Assembly (NCBI GenBank): GCA_938029995.1
Contig: CALHGI010000278.1
Coordinates: 1 to 27,844, forward strand
DNA length: 27,844 bases
Origin: an uncultured cyanobacterium
GTDB lineage: Bacteria > Cyanobacteriota > Cyanobacteriia > Phormidesmidales > Phormidesmidaceae
Direction of reading: 5' to 3'
Part shown: one piece after another, positions 1 to 8,300 of the stretch
Numbering within the stretch: the first letter of the stretch is position 1
How the letters are laid out: the number at the start of each line of letters is the position of its first letter
The notes under the pieces: generated by a model
Told to the model about the DNA's origin: nothing
The model's input: the letters and a program-made list of their open reading frames with translations, nothing else
The model's database searches: none
Program-made: the position numbers and the translations under genes

Positions 1-109
1 GAGGGACAACTGTTAGGGGTTCTGGTGGCATCGTTTCCATCTCCGATGAGACTACCCGCTCAGTCCGGACTCAACAGTCTCTAAAGCATCTTGAAATGCC
101 CATAAGAGA
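1..109. other. Left edge, possible tail of an upstream gene
   Basis: Two plus-strand frames are open from the window edge. One stops at 82-84 and the other at 117-119, inside the terminator hairpin that follows. Neither tail has a recognisable motif, so this may be the end of an upstream gene or simply intergenic DNA. No minus-strand gene is visible here. Confidence 0.15.
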
Positions 110-138
110 AAGCCCCTAACAATACTGCTAGGGGCTTT
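110..138. terminator. Bidirectional hairpin terminator
   Basis: A 9-bp perfect stem (AAGCCCCTA at 110-118 pairing with TAGGGGCTT at 129-137) encloses a 10-nt loop. It is flanked by TTTT on the plus strand and by TTTCTCTT on the minus strand. It lies 35 nt beyond the stop codon of the minus-strand gene at 173-364 and probably terminates it. It could also serve whatever gene ends at the left edge. Confidence 0.7.
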
Positions 139-172
139 TGATGATCATAAATTGTGTGGATTGCCGCTGTTG

Positions 173-364
173 TTAGGCAATAAATTTTTGCCGACGGGTA
201 TCATATCGGGCGACGTAACTCACAGGGTTAGACCGGAGGTACATCACACCGTGGATCATGTTGGAATGTTCTTCAGTGGGCTTTTCCACAGTCAGACTGT
301 TGAGGTCACAATAGTCTTTATAGGCTACTAAAATCTCACTAAACTTGGAAGTATTATTGCTCAT
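173..364 (-). CDS. Small conserved-looking protein of unknown function (63 aa)
   Basis: This is a 63-residue soluble protein with no signal peptide or membrane segment and no family I recognise. The C-terminal third is basic and aromatic (SNPVSYVARYDTRRQKF), and the middle contains EEHSNMIHGVMYLR. The ATG at 364 is preceded by AGAGG about 6 nt upstream. A hairpin terminator lies just past the stop, so the gene has a start signal, a terminator and no overlapping neighbour, which argues that it is real. An inverted repeat overlaps the ribosome-binding region. The motif SYVARYD is echoed in a short open frame near 26588. Function is unknown. Confidence 0.6.
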   Translation of the reverse strand: MSNNTSKFSEILVAYKDYCDLNSLTVEKPTEEHSNMIHGVMYLRSNPVSYVARYDTRRQKFIA

Positions 365-365
365 G

Positions 366-395
366 GGTTACCTCTTAGGACTAGCAAGGGTAACC
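366..395 (-). promoter_or_regulatory. Inverted repeat over the ribosome-binding site of the 63-aa gene
   Basis: GGTTACC (366-372) and GGTAACC (389-395) are perfect reverse complements separated by 16 nt. On the minus strand the 3' arm lies directly before the ATG at 364 and overlaps the end of the AGAGG Shine-Dalgarno-like stretch. Folding in the mRNA could limit ribosome access. This is seen in sequence only, and a regulatory role is inference. Confidence 0.35.
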
Positions 396-547
396 AACCA
401 GGTAGCATGCGCCTTGCGCTCCAACTAACAGTGCTACCCAGCTATTCAATTTGTTTCCTCACCCTAGCACGTCAAAGGCTCTACCAGCCTAGGGACTTAG
501 GCGAGTAAGATTACGGTGTTCATGGAGAGGGTGGAGGCTGTACTTCT

Positions 548-1066
548 ATGGTGAACCTTGTTGCTGGTATGAAAGACTTGAAACTATGGGGACAAACGGT
601 CGGCCTGATAAAACGTTTGTTAGTCAGTATGGCAGCCGGCTTGGTTTTATTTTGGGCTATGGGGTTTGGGGTTGCCGATGTGGCCTTCGCGGCTGCCGCT
701 CCTAGCCAACAGTCCCTAGATATTGTGCAGGTGCATTTGGGCAATCAGGCAGGGGGGCTGGTTTTTGAGCCCGATACCCTAACGTTTGAAGCTAGAAAAC
801 GCTACAAACTGTTGTTGGATAATCCCAGTCCTGTTAAGCATTACTTCACGGCTAAAGACTTTACCGATGTGATTTGGACCCAAAAGGTGGAGGCGGGGAA
901 GGTGGAAGTTAAGGGTGCCATCCATGAGTTGGAACTCAAGCCTGGTGCCGTGGCTGAATGGGTGTTTATTCCCCAGAAGCCGGGTACCTATGAACTACAT
1001 TGTTCCATTGCTGGCCACGGAGAGACGGGCATGGTGGGCCAGTTGAGCATCTTTGCGGGTGCCTAG
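548..1066 (+). CDS. Secreted or membrane-anchored cupredoxin (plastocyanin/azurin-like)
   Basis: A 172-residue single-domain blue-copper protein. A hydrophobic segment at about residues 23-50 (GLVLFWAMGF, ending in AFAAAA) is a signal peptide or N-terminal anchor that places the domain in the periplasm or thylakoid lumen. All four type 1 copper ligands are present: His98 (PVKHYF), then Cys152, His157 and Met162 in HCSIAGHGETGM. The family carries electrons or handles copper. The sequence is not plastocyanin (PetE) itself, because the typical plastocyanin ligand loop and length differ, so its redox partner cannot be named. The ATG at 548 has GGAGG 10 nt upstream. A second in-frame ATG at 569 would shorten the N-terminus by seven residues. 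The gene is convergent with murG. Confidence 0.85.
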   Translation: MVNLVAGMKDLKLWGQTVGLIKRLLVSMAAGLVLFWAMGFGVADVAFAAAAPSQQSLDIVQVHLGNQAGGLVFEPDTLTFEARKRYKLLLDNPSPVKHYFTAKDFTDVIWTQKVEAGKVEVKGAIHELELKPGAVAEWVFIPQKPGTYELHCSIAGHGETGMVGQLSIFAGA

Positions 1067-1105
1067 GGTCGGACTCTACTGTCCCATGTCTAGGGCCATC
1101 TATGG

Positions 1106-1143
1106 CTTGGCGATGGTTTGGGTGGGTTCGCCAGGCTTTTATT
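1106..1143 (+). terminator. Intrinsic terminator after the cupredoxin gene
   Basis: CTTGGCGA (1106-1113) pairs with TCGCCAGG (1128-1135), one pair being G-U. The loop is 14 nt, and CTTTTATTT follows. It lies 39 nt after the cupredoxin stop, in the gap before the convergent murG 3' end. Confidence 0.55.
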
Positions 1144-1147
1144 TCCG

Positions 1148-2233
1148 TTATCCCATCATTTTTTGTAATAGTTCTGCTAGCTGTTCCGCACTGTCGTTGA
1201 CGGCTAGTGCTTCTGCCGCGACGCCCATGGAGGCTAGGCTGGCCGGATCTTCCAGTAAGGTTAAAACGCGTTTTTCTAGGGTGTCGCCGGTTAATTCTGA
1301 CTGTGGGTAAATTTTACTGGCTCCCACCTGGCTAAAGGCTCGGGCGTTGTAGGACTGGTGATCGTCCGCTGCAAACGGGTAGGGAATGAGGATTGATGGT
1401 GTGTGGGTCATGGCCAGCTCGGTGAGGGTGCCAGCTCCGGCTCGGCTAATGACCAGGGTGGCCCGTTTAAACAGAGCGGCCACATTTTTAAAGAAGGGGC
1501 GGTGGATATATTGGGGGTGGTTCAGACTGTCGGTGTCTGGATCATAGGTGCCTGTTTGGTGAACTACCCAGGCCCCGGCTTTAAACCAGGCGGGGGCAGC
1601 GGCCCGCACTAACTGATTGACGGACACAGCGCCCTGGCTGCCCCCCACCACCACAATGAGGGGGACATTGTCGGGGATGCCCAAATCCGTGAGGCTGGCG
1701 TTGCTATCGGTGAGGAACTGGGAGCGTACCGGTGTCCCTAACCATACGGTTTTGGTTTGTTTGGGTAAATACTGCCGGGTTTCTTTAAACCCGATGGCCA
1801 CGAGGGTGCACCAACGACTGAGCCACCGGGTGACCTTGCCGGGCATGGCGTTAGATTCGTGCAGCACCGTGGGTAATCCCAAACTGCGGGCGGCAATAAT
1901 GGCCGGTGCGGCAATATAACCTCCGGTGGTAAAAACCCCTTGAAACTGGCCTTGCTTGAGCAGGCGACGGGTGGCACGGGTGGCTTGGATAAATTGGGTC
2001 AGAATTTTTAGGGTGCTAAGGCCCAGTTTCCCCTGAACGCCCCCCATGCGGACCGTATGGAGAGGGTAATGTTTGGGTACTAGCTCGGTCTCTAGACGAT
2101 CGGGGACCCCTAGCCATTCGATGGTGCTGTCTAGTTTTTCGGCGGTTGCGATCGCAGGAAAAAGATGTCCACCGGTACCACTGGCGGCAATCAAGATCCT
2201 ATTGACTTCACCATTTTCTTGTCTGTCGTCCAT
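1148..2233 (-). CDS. murG: MurG, UDP-GlcNAc:lipid I N-acetylglucosaminyltransferase
   Basis: MurG transfers GlcNAc from UDP-GlcNAc to undecaprenyl-pyrophosphoryl-MurNAc-pentapeptide (lipid I to lipid II) on the cytoplasmic face of the inner membrane. The N-terminal glycine-rich loop GTGGHLFPA (residues 19-27) contacts lipid I. The C-terminal Rossmann domain has VVGGSQGAVSVN, and later SRAGAGTLTE and PYPFAADDHQSYNA, the nucleotide-sugar-binding signature. The length of 361 aa fits the family. I chose the ATG at 2233 because cyanobacterial MurG proteins begin a short distance before LLIAASGTGGH. A GTG at 2254 would add seven residues, and no strong Shine-Dalgarno decides between them. The gene stands alone and is not in a dcw cluster, as is usual in cyanobacteria. 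It contains a HIP1 site at 2148. Confidence 0.95.
   Translation of the reverse strand: MDDRQENGEVNRILIAASGTGGHLFPAIATAEKLDSTIEWLGVPDRLETELVPKHYPLHTVRMGGVQGKLGLSTLKILTQFIQATRATRRLLKQGQFQGVFTTGGYIAAPAIIAARSLGLPTVLHESNAMPGKVTRWLSRWCTLVAIGFKETRQYLPKQTKTVWLGTPVRSQFLTDSNASLTDLGIPDNVPLIVVVGGSQGAVSVNQLVRAAAPAWFKAGAWVVHQTGTYDPDTDSLNHPQYIHRPFFKNVAALFKRATLVISRAGAGTLTELAMTHTPSILIPYPFAADDHQSYNARAFSQVGASKIYPQSELTGDTLEKRVLTLLEDPASLASMGVAAEALAVNDSAEQLAELLQKMMG
2148..2155. repeat. HIP1 octamer GCGATCGC (first of 12 in the window)
   Basis: GCGATCGC occurs at 2148, 5653, 6960, 9224, 12140, 12899, 15239, 16954, 21149, 24291, 26274 and 27732. Nearly all copies lie inside genes. Chance expectation for an 8-mer in this length is about 0.4 copies. 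HIP1 over-representation is a known cyanobacterial hallmark. Confidence 0.95.
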
Positions 2234-2540
2234 AATGTGAAAGGCCCAGACCACCTAGTCACCATTGCTGCTGCAAAATTAAGCTAGCTGGCTGGCTTCT
2301 AGGGTAAAAATTTTGCCCAGGGTTATCTGTGAGGGTAACTTAGTCAGTAGTTATTATCCGCTGAATCGGTGCCTATGGTGCAGTACTTTCTGAGCCATCT
2401 CTGCGGCATTTATGAGCCATCGTATTGATTTTTTAGGCAAGTTAGCTCTACTAAGAAGCTTTGCTAAGCATACGGCTCCATCGCTGATTCATCGTCGTGT
2501 TACCTATCGTTACACAATATTATTATCGAGGACTTTACCT

Positions 2541-3305
2541 ATGATTCATCCTTGCCGCTGGTCTCTACTCTCGTTGGGTCTGCTAGGGATGAGTGTAGTG
2601 ACCATGCCTGCCCAAGCGGCGTCCCCAGAGACGGCACCCACGGCCTTAGTGAACGCCCTGGAGCAAATCGAATCAGCTTCTAATGCCCAAGATATTGAAG
2701 CCGTGATGGCATTCTATGCCGATGACTTCACCAATGAAGACGGCTTTAGTTATGCCACCCTCGAAACCACGCTGCCCCAGCTATGGGAGCGTTACGACAC
2801 CCTTAGCTATCGAGTAGAGCTGCAATCTTGGGAAGCGGTCAATGGCGGCTACGTCGCTGAGACGGTGACCTATATTGATGGCGTCCAAACGACCCCTCGG
2901 CGTCTCACCCTAGAGTCCGTGATTCGGTCCCGTCAGCAGTTCACCAATGACAAAATTACCTTTCAAGAAATTTTATCCGAGCGCAATCAGCTGAATTCTG
3001 ATAATCCATCGCCGGAAGTCGTCGTAATCTTACCGGAGCGGGTAGTGCCCGCTGAAAGCTATGGGTTTGATGCCATTGTGCAAGAGCCCTTGGGGGAGCG
3101 TTATTTACTCGGTGCGGCCCTAGAAGAAGGCACCACCGCCGAAGATTTCTTTATTCCGCGCCCCATCGATCTTGAGCTATTGTCCGCTGGTGGTTTGTTT
3201 AAGCTGGGTGATGCCCCCTCCAGCGACGATCATCTTTGGGTTTCAGGATTACTGATTCGGGAAGACGGTTTGGTGGTCATCACGCGGCGGCTGCGCATAG
3301 AGTAG
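2541..3305 (+). CDS. Secreted NTF2/SnoaL-like domain protein
   Basis: A 254-residue protein with a clear Sec signal peptide (hydrophobic core at about residues 7-22, then MPAQA|ASPE, predicted cleavage after residue 26). The start of the mature part, roughly residues 32-135 (ALEQIESASNAQDIEAVMAFYADDFTNEDGF and onward), fits the NTF2-like fold, a cone-shaped barrel often used as a small-ligand pocket. The C-terminal half (from about residue 155) has no domain I recognise. The ATG at 2541 is preceded by GAGGA with 8-nt spacing. A longer in-frame ATG at 2412 would bury the signal peptide behind a basic extension, so I rejected it. It is divergent from murG. Substrate and role are unknown. Confidence 0.75.
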   Translation: MIHPCRWSLLSLGLLGMSVVTMPAQAASPETAPTALVNALEQIESASNAQDIEAVMAFYADDFTNEDGFSYATLETTLPQLWERYDTLSYRVELQSWEAVNGGYVAETVTYIDGVQTTPRRLTLESVIRSRQQFTNDKITFQEILSERNQLNSDNPSPEVVVILPERVVPAESYGFDAIVQEPLGERYLLGAALEEGTTAEDFFIPRPIDLELLSAGGLFKLGDAPSSDDHLWVSGLLIREDGLVVITRRLRIE

Positions 3306-3323
3306 GCTGGCTTGCCCATGTAA

Positions 3324-3340
3324 GGCTAAGAGGCTTAGCC
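3324..3340. terminator. Short hairpin between convergent genes
   Basis: GGCTAAG (3324-3330) and CTTAGCC (3334-3340) form a perfect 7-bp stem with a 3-nt loop in the 52-nt gap between the NTF2-like gene and the pentapeptide gene. There is no T-tract on either side, so intrinsic termination is doubtful. Confidence 0.3.
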
Positions 3341-3357
3341 CCTCAACCTCGTGCTAC

Positions 3358-3744
3358 CTATCGGTGCAGTGGGCTCAGGCCATTGGGGGCAACCGCTCCC
3401 CACATATTGCTGTCTGCAAAAATTGTCTGGGTTATGTTGGCTCCGCTTAGGTCTGCGGCGCGCAGGTCAGCCTGTTTTAATGTGGCCTTAGTTAAGTTGG
3501 CCCGGCGTAAATTGGCCCGGTGCAGATGGGCATGGGTTAAGTCAGCACGGGTTAGATTGACATCCCGCAAAATTGCCCATTCTAAGTCTGTGCCAATTAA
3601 ACAGGCTTGACTCAAGATGCTGTGGCTAAGGTCAATGCCAGATAGTTGTAGGTGGCTCAAATCACAGTCGCTGAGGTCCAGTCCGTGAAACGTGCGTTCA
3701 CCCTGTTGGTAACGTTCGATTAATTGTTGAAGCTTTGATTCCAT
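3358..3744 (-). CDS. Pentapeptide-repeat protein
   Basis: A 128-residue cytoplasmic protein. From about residue 21 to 110 it follows the A(D/N)LxX pentapeptide pattern (for example LTRADLTHAHLHRANLRRAN). Such repeats fold into a right-handed quadrilateral beta helix. The N-terminal 18 residues (MESKLQQLIERYQQGERTF) look like a helical cap. Cyanobacteria carry many such proteins, mostly without known function. The C-terminal end (SNMWGAVAPNGLSPLHR) leaves the repeat pattern. The ATG at 3744 has AGAGAA just upstream. The gene reads in the same direction as the next gene to the right, but a 254-nt gap argues against an operon. Confidence 0.85.
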   Translation of the reverse strand: MESKLQQLIERYQQGERTFHGLDLSDCDLSHLQLSGIDLSHSILSQACLIGTDLEWAILRDVNLTRADLTHAHLHRANLRRANLTKATLKQADLRAADLSGANITQTIFADSNMWGAVAPNGLSPLHR

Positions 3745-3998
3745 AGTTCTCTTTGAAAGGTATCTAGTCGGCTTACTGCTGGTCGTTGCTGGTTTGAGGG
3801 ATGAATCCGATCACTCATGGGGGCACCCACGATGGATGGGGTCGAATTATTCCAAAGATCAACAACGCCACTTACTTACTAGTGATGACATCCGTGGAGA
3901 TGTGACGACGACCGTAGTGGTCAATACATTGATTGGGATCGAGGTCAGGGAGATAGTAAGTGGCCTAGAGCCTTGATGGGAGAGGACTACAGTGATTT

Positions 3999-4487
3999 TT
4001 AGCAGCTAACTATATCGGGGGTATTTATGGGGAATGGCTGTGGCAATTCACCTTGCTGGTCGCAACATTTCTCCATGGCGACTTTGGTGGATTGTCCTAA
4101 AACCCCATCAATCACTCCTTCATAAAACCCTTGGGCTTTGAGGTACTGCTGCAAACTTTTACATTGAGACACTTTGAGGCGGTAGGTGAGATCTTGGCAT
4201 GCCTGGTTTAACCAGGCCTCATTCAGGCGGTCTTGCAATTTTTGCTGCTGCTCGGCGATGTCGACTTCGTCAATAAAGTTATATAGATGGGCCAACATAT
4301 GGTCGGCTTCGTCAATTAAAAAGCTAATTAGGGGGTCGGTTTCGGCGGAGGCCAAAATAGCGTCTAGACGAGCGGTATCGCTATCGCTGAGGTTAGGCTG
4401 TATTGATAGCTGGCAATAGGCTTGGATCAACTCCCGATGTTGCTGGGCGTGATCGCTGATATTTAGATGGCTAGGGCGGCTAAACAT
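3999..4487 (-). CDS. Unknown protein with a peptidoglycan-binding-like motif
   Basis: A 162-residue protein. The first 105 residues are helical and acidic (EADHMLAHLYNFIDEVDIAEQQQKL) with no family I recognise. Residues about 108-140 (CKSLQQYLKAQGFYEGVIDG, then GQSTKVAM) match the PG_binding_1 pattern: a helix, then a G-x-x-x-G-x-(I/V)-D-G turn, then GxxT/S. No signal peptide or transmembrane segment is visible, so the PG-binding-like module would sit in the cytoplasm unless export is unconventional. The ATG at 4487 has GAGG about 7 nt upstream on the minus strand. Function is unknown. Confidence 0.6.
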   Translation of the reverse strand: MFSRPSHLNISDHAQQHRELIQAYCQLSIQPNLSDSDTARLDAILASAETDPLISFLIDEADHMLAHLYNFIDEVDIAEQQQKLQDRLNEAWLNQACQDLTYRLKVSQCKSLQQYLKAQGFYEGVIDGVLGQSTKVAMEKCCDQQGELPQPFPINTPDIVSC

Positions 4488-4707
4488 GGGAGCCTCTTCG
4501 GTGGTGTGCGCTAAGGAGTTAGTGACTGGGGCTACGCGGCTGTGACGCTAAATTTCTGATCAATGCGCCATTGGCTGAGCTGGTTTGTGACTAATGGCGT
4601 TATGGAGTACGCAGATCTACGTACATTTGAACAATCATAGCCAGAATGCGGAATGTCACAGGTTCCAACTGAACGTCACTATAAAGAGAATCAAATGGCC
4701 CATTGGT

Positions 4708-5310
4708 ATGCCTGACCAACCTGACTTGCCTTTATTGGATGTTTTGGATCTTGCCCTTTCAGAAATTGTAGGTGGTGGTAATTCCTATGCCTATTCCACT
4801 TTGGCTACGGTGCGTCGCCATCTCTATCAGTTTCGTCTGATGCATCGGTTCGAACCCTATGAAATTTTGTTTGAGGCGTATATTAGGGGCAAGGCCAAAC
4901 AGCGGACGGGTGAAGTGATCTACAACCCCCATGCTTGGCTCAAACGCACCGCTTTTAACATTGTGCGCGAAAAAAGTCGTCAGGCTCAGCGCCAAGCTTC
5001 CCAAAGCTATGAAGATATTGAGTATCGCATCAGTGCTGAGCCTGAGTATGTGCTGGAAGCCATTGATTTGAGCCATGAAATAGATTTGCTCTATAAGGCT
5101 CTGAGGACCCTATCCCGCGAGGATGATCATACTGCTCAACTCCTGGTGTGGCGTACTATTGACCGACTGTCATGGGAGCAAATTACCTGTCGTTTAGGGG
5201 AGCTAGGGGAAACCGACATTCCTTCCCAGGCCACCTTACGCAAGCGAGTGTCGCGGGCGAAAAAACGCATGCGACACATTATGCATAGCTATGGGTTGCC
5301 GACGGGGTAA
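4708..5310 (+). CDS. Sigma-70-family RNA polymerase sigma factor (ECF-like size)
   Basis: About 200 residues if translation begins at ATG 4708 (MPDQPDLPLLDVLDL). A longer frame reaches an ATG at 4594, but its extra 38 residues are not domain-like. Residues about 50-100 (YEILFEAYIRGKAKQ, then NPHAWLKRTAFNIVREKSRQ) match sigma region 2, the core-binding and -10 recognition segment. Residues about 145-195 (LLVWRTIDRLSWEQITCRLG, then ATLRKRVSRAKKRMRH) form the region 4 helix-turn-helix. There is no region 1.1 or 3, which puts it near the ECF group. No anti-sigma gene is adjacent. The last 22 bp overlap the 3' end of the convergent cyaC-like gene. Target promoters are unknown. Confidence 0.75.
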   Translation: MPDQPDLPLLDVLDLALSEIVGGGNSYAYSTLATVRRHLYQFRLMHRFEPYEILFEAYIRGKAKQRTGEVIYNPHAWLKRTAFNIVREKSRQAQRQASQSYEDIEYRISAEPEYVLEAIDLSHEIDLLYKALRTLSREDDHTAQLLVWRTIDRLSWEQITCRLGELGETDIPSQATLRKRVSRAKKRMRHIMHSYGLPTG

Positions 5311-8300
5311 GCACTCTGCATGGGCTCGGGCAGATGGGTTTTGACGGTAAAGGTGAGGACGGGGTCGTCAATGCCTTTGAGCATGAGGGTACTGGATTGA
5401 ATAATGTCTTGGGGGGTGATGTGGTCGGCTACGGCGGCGGAGACTAAAATACTTTTGCCATCGGCGGCTTCCTGTAGACGGGCGGCGATGTTAACGCTGG
5501 GGCCAATGGCGGTATAGTCAGCCCGTTTGGAGCTACCAAACATCCCCACTACCGCTCTGCCTTGGTGGATGCCGCAGCGGAAGTGGACGTCGGGCACACC
5601 CTGCCACCGTTGGTTGAGGTCATCGAGGGCTTTGTACATGTGCCGAGCGGTTGCGATCGCACGTTGCACCTGCTCAGGGGGGCTCAGGGGCTCAGGGGCC
5701 CCGAATAGGGCCAGCACCGCATCCCCCATAAATTTATCTACGGTGCCCCCCTGGTCAAAAATGGCCTGGGTCATCACTTCAAAATATTCATTCAGTAGCT
5801 CGGCCACGCGACGCGATTGCAGCGTATTGGAGAGTTGGGTAAACCCCACAATGTCGCTAAATAGAACCGTGACTAAGCGGGGCTCAGGGGAAAGGTTTAG
5901 CTGCAAATTTCCCTGGGCTGCTTTTTGCACCAGGGCAGCCGGTAAAAATCGTTTTAGGACGGAGTTCGTCAGATACTGATTGAGTTCGATCACCTTGCGT
6001 TCATTGGCCTTGAGGGCCAATAAATTGCGCACCTCCGCCAAGAGTTCTCGATCCTTAAAGGGTTTAGAAATATAGGCATCTGCCCCTTTTTCGGTACCTT
6101 CTAGGCGGATATCATCATCCACATTGGCCGTGAGCAAAATAATGGGTATGCCCTGGAGCTGAGCATCGAGGCGTACCTGCTGTATAAGTTCTAGACCTGA
6201 GACCTGGGGCATCATGAGGTCCGTAATAATTAGCTGGGGTTGGGTTTGGCGGGCTACTTCTAGACCTGCTGCGCCATTGTGGGCGGTACTAATTAGATGG
6301 CCCTGCCGTTGCAAAATGCTGGCCACATAACTGCGTAAATCTGGATTGTCGTCGACGACGAGGATATTGGCTCCCGTCAGGGGCATAGGGGAGTTGGGCA
6401 CTGGACACATGGGGGCGTCGATAGCGTCCATGGCGGAACCGGCGTCGGTGGGGGGAGTCCCTAATGTTTCCTGGGAAACCACTTCGTTATGGAGATCGGC
6501 CAGTTCCACCGCCGCTCGCTGTTGCTCTAGGGTGCGCACCGTATGGCTGACTCGGTCGGCGGGAAGGTGGTCTTTGCCGATGGGCAGGGCCACTGTGAAG
6601 AGTGTTCCAGCTTCATAGACGGAGGACACTCGGATATCGCCGCCATGTAACTCCACCAGTTCCTTGACCAGGGCCAGGCCTAGTCCGGTGCCTTCATGGG
6701 TGCGACTGGCGGAGCCGTCGGCCTGTTGAAACCGTTCAAAAATGTGGGGTAGCTGCTCCTTGCGAATGCCAATGCCCGTATCTTCAATTTCTAAATAGCA
6801 GTTGTTTTCAAAGGTGTTGAGGGTGATTTGAATTGAGCCCTCTGCCGGGGTAAATTTCACTGCGTTTGACAAGATGTTGTAGAGCACCTTGTCAAACTTT
6901 TCGAGGTCCAGATACACCGATGGGCAGGGTTGAATTTGGGTGGTGAGGCGAATGTGTTTGCGATCGCAATAGGCCTGAAATGATTCCGCAACACGCCTCA
7001 CTAGCTCAGCAAAGTCGCAGGGATAGAAGGTGGCCTGCATCTGTCCCGCATCCAACCGCTGTAGATCCAGTAGCTGGTTCACTAGGCGCAGTAAGCGTCG
7101 GGAATTCCGCAGGGCAATCACCGATTGATCCAGGGGCAGCCCTATGCCTTGCTCTACCGCCGACTCCAATGGCCCAATGGTGAGGGTGAGGGGGGTGCGA
7201 AACTCATGGGAAATGTTTTGAAAAAAGGTGGTTTTTTGCTGATCTAGGGCCAATAATTGCTCGGCCTGTTGCCGGGTGGTCTGGTAAAGCCGAGCCTGCT
7301 GTACGGCAATGGCCGCCTGGTTTGCCACCGCCTGGGCCAAGTTGATTTCTTCCATGTGCCAGCGCCGGGGTTCGGATTGTCGCAGGCTGATGCTGCCGAT
7401 AATCTGCCCATCCGTCATCAGCGGGACTAGCAAAAGGGCCGCAGTCTTTATCGGTAAATTGACCGGATGTTGGCTGGTTGGTGGCTGGGTGGGCCTAGAT
7501 ATGTCATCGCAAACGACGGGCGACTTACTCGTCAACAGTTCTTGCAAGAGCGGATTATCGCAGATCTTCACCTGGGATTGTGGCAGGGGCGAGGGTAGGG
7601 CTTGGTTCGCGTCGTATAGACCGACGCAATTGACATACTCATCTGCCTGGGTCCATAGGGAAATGGCACAGCCGTCGGTCTCCAGGGCCTGGCCCAATTT
7701 TTGGGTAATGGCGGAAAAAATGTGCTTGGGGTCTAAGCTTCCGTGAATCGCTTGGGTAATGGTGTTAATCAAAACTTCGCGCTGGGCTAAGGCCTGTACG
7801 CGTTCGTAGGTCCATGCCTGGGCCAGGGCCAAGGCGGCTTGATCCGTTAGGGTTTGGAGCTGTTTGATGGCCCTCTTATGCCAATCTTTAGGGCCATGGC
7901 AATGGTGCAGGGCCAATATGGCTAAGGGTTCGCGCTTGCTGGTGAGCGGTATGAGCAGGCTGGACTGGGGCGCCAAGGTTTGATAGGCCGCCTGGTGGGG
8001 GAGTTCGAGGGTGTGGATTTCTGAGGCCTGGAGCACCCGTAGACTGTCTATTTCTATGGCGGTCTCTGCTAAGGTATCTCCCGCCATGGCAGGAGCCGCA
8101 TCTGCTTGGTAGGTCCAATAGTGCTGTGCGTGGTGGGAGACATTGTAAAGGGGGCGCAGGATGCAATAATCAGCCTCAAATGCCGTCCCCAGCGTACGGG
8201 CAATTAGCCCTAGCATTTCCTCCGATGTTTCGGCACTACGGATAGTGTGGGTAATTTCGTTGAGCAGGGTTTCTTGCTCGAGGATCTGGTCCAGTTCCTG

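Noticed and set aside
3745..3998. Plus-strand 60-codon frame (3794-3976) and a minus-strand 30-codon frame rich in Asp, Tyr and His in the same gap
   Set aside because: The plus frame needs a TTG start without Shine-Dalgarno, and the minus frame has no start codon. Neither has a known motif, so the gap is left as intergenic.
4565..4602. CGCCATT/AATGGCG inverted repeat at an upstream ATG of the sigma gene
   Set aside because: A 7-bp stem with a long loop and no support that the 4594 start is used.
4848..4858. GGTTCGAACCC, resembling a tRNA T-arm
   Set aside because: It lies inside the sigma factor gene in frame, and no acceptor or anticodon stem can be formed around it.
5673..5698. Three copies of CTCAGGGG in the cyclase domain of cyaC
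   Set aside because: It encodes a Pro/Glu-rich surface loop and keeps the frame. It looks like ordinary local repetition rather than a mobile or phase-variable element.
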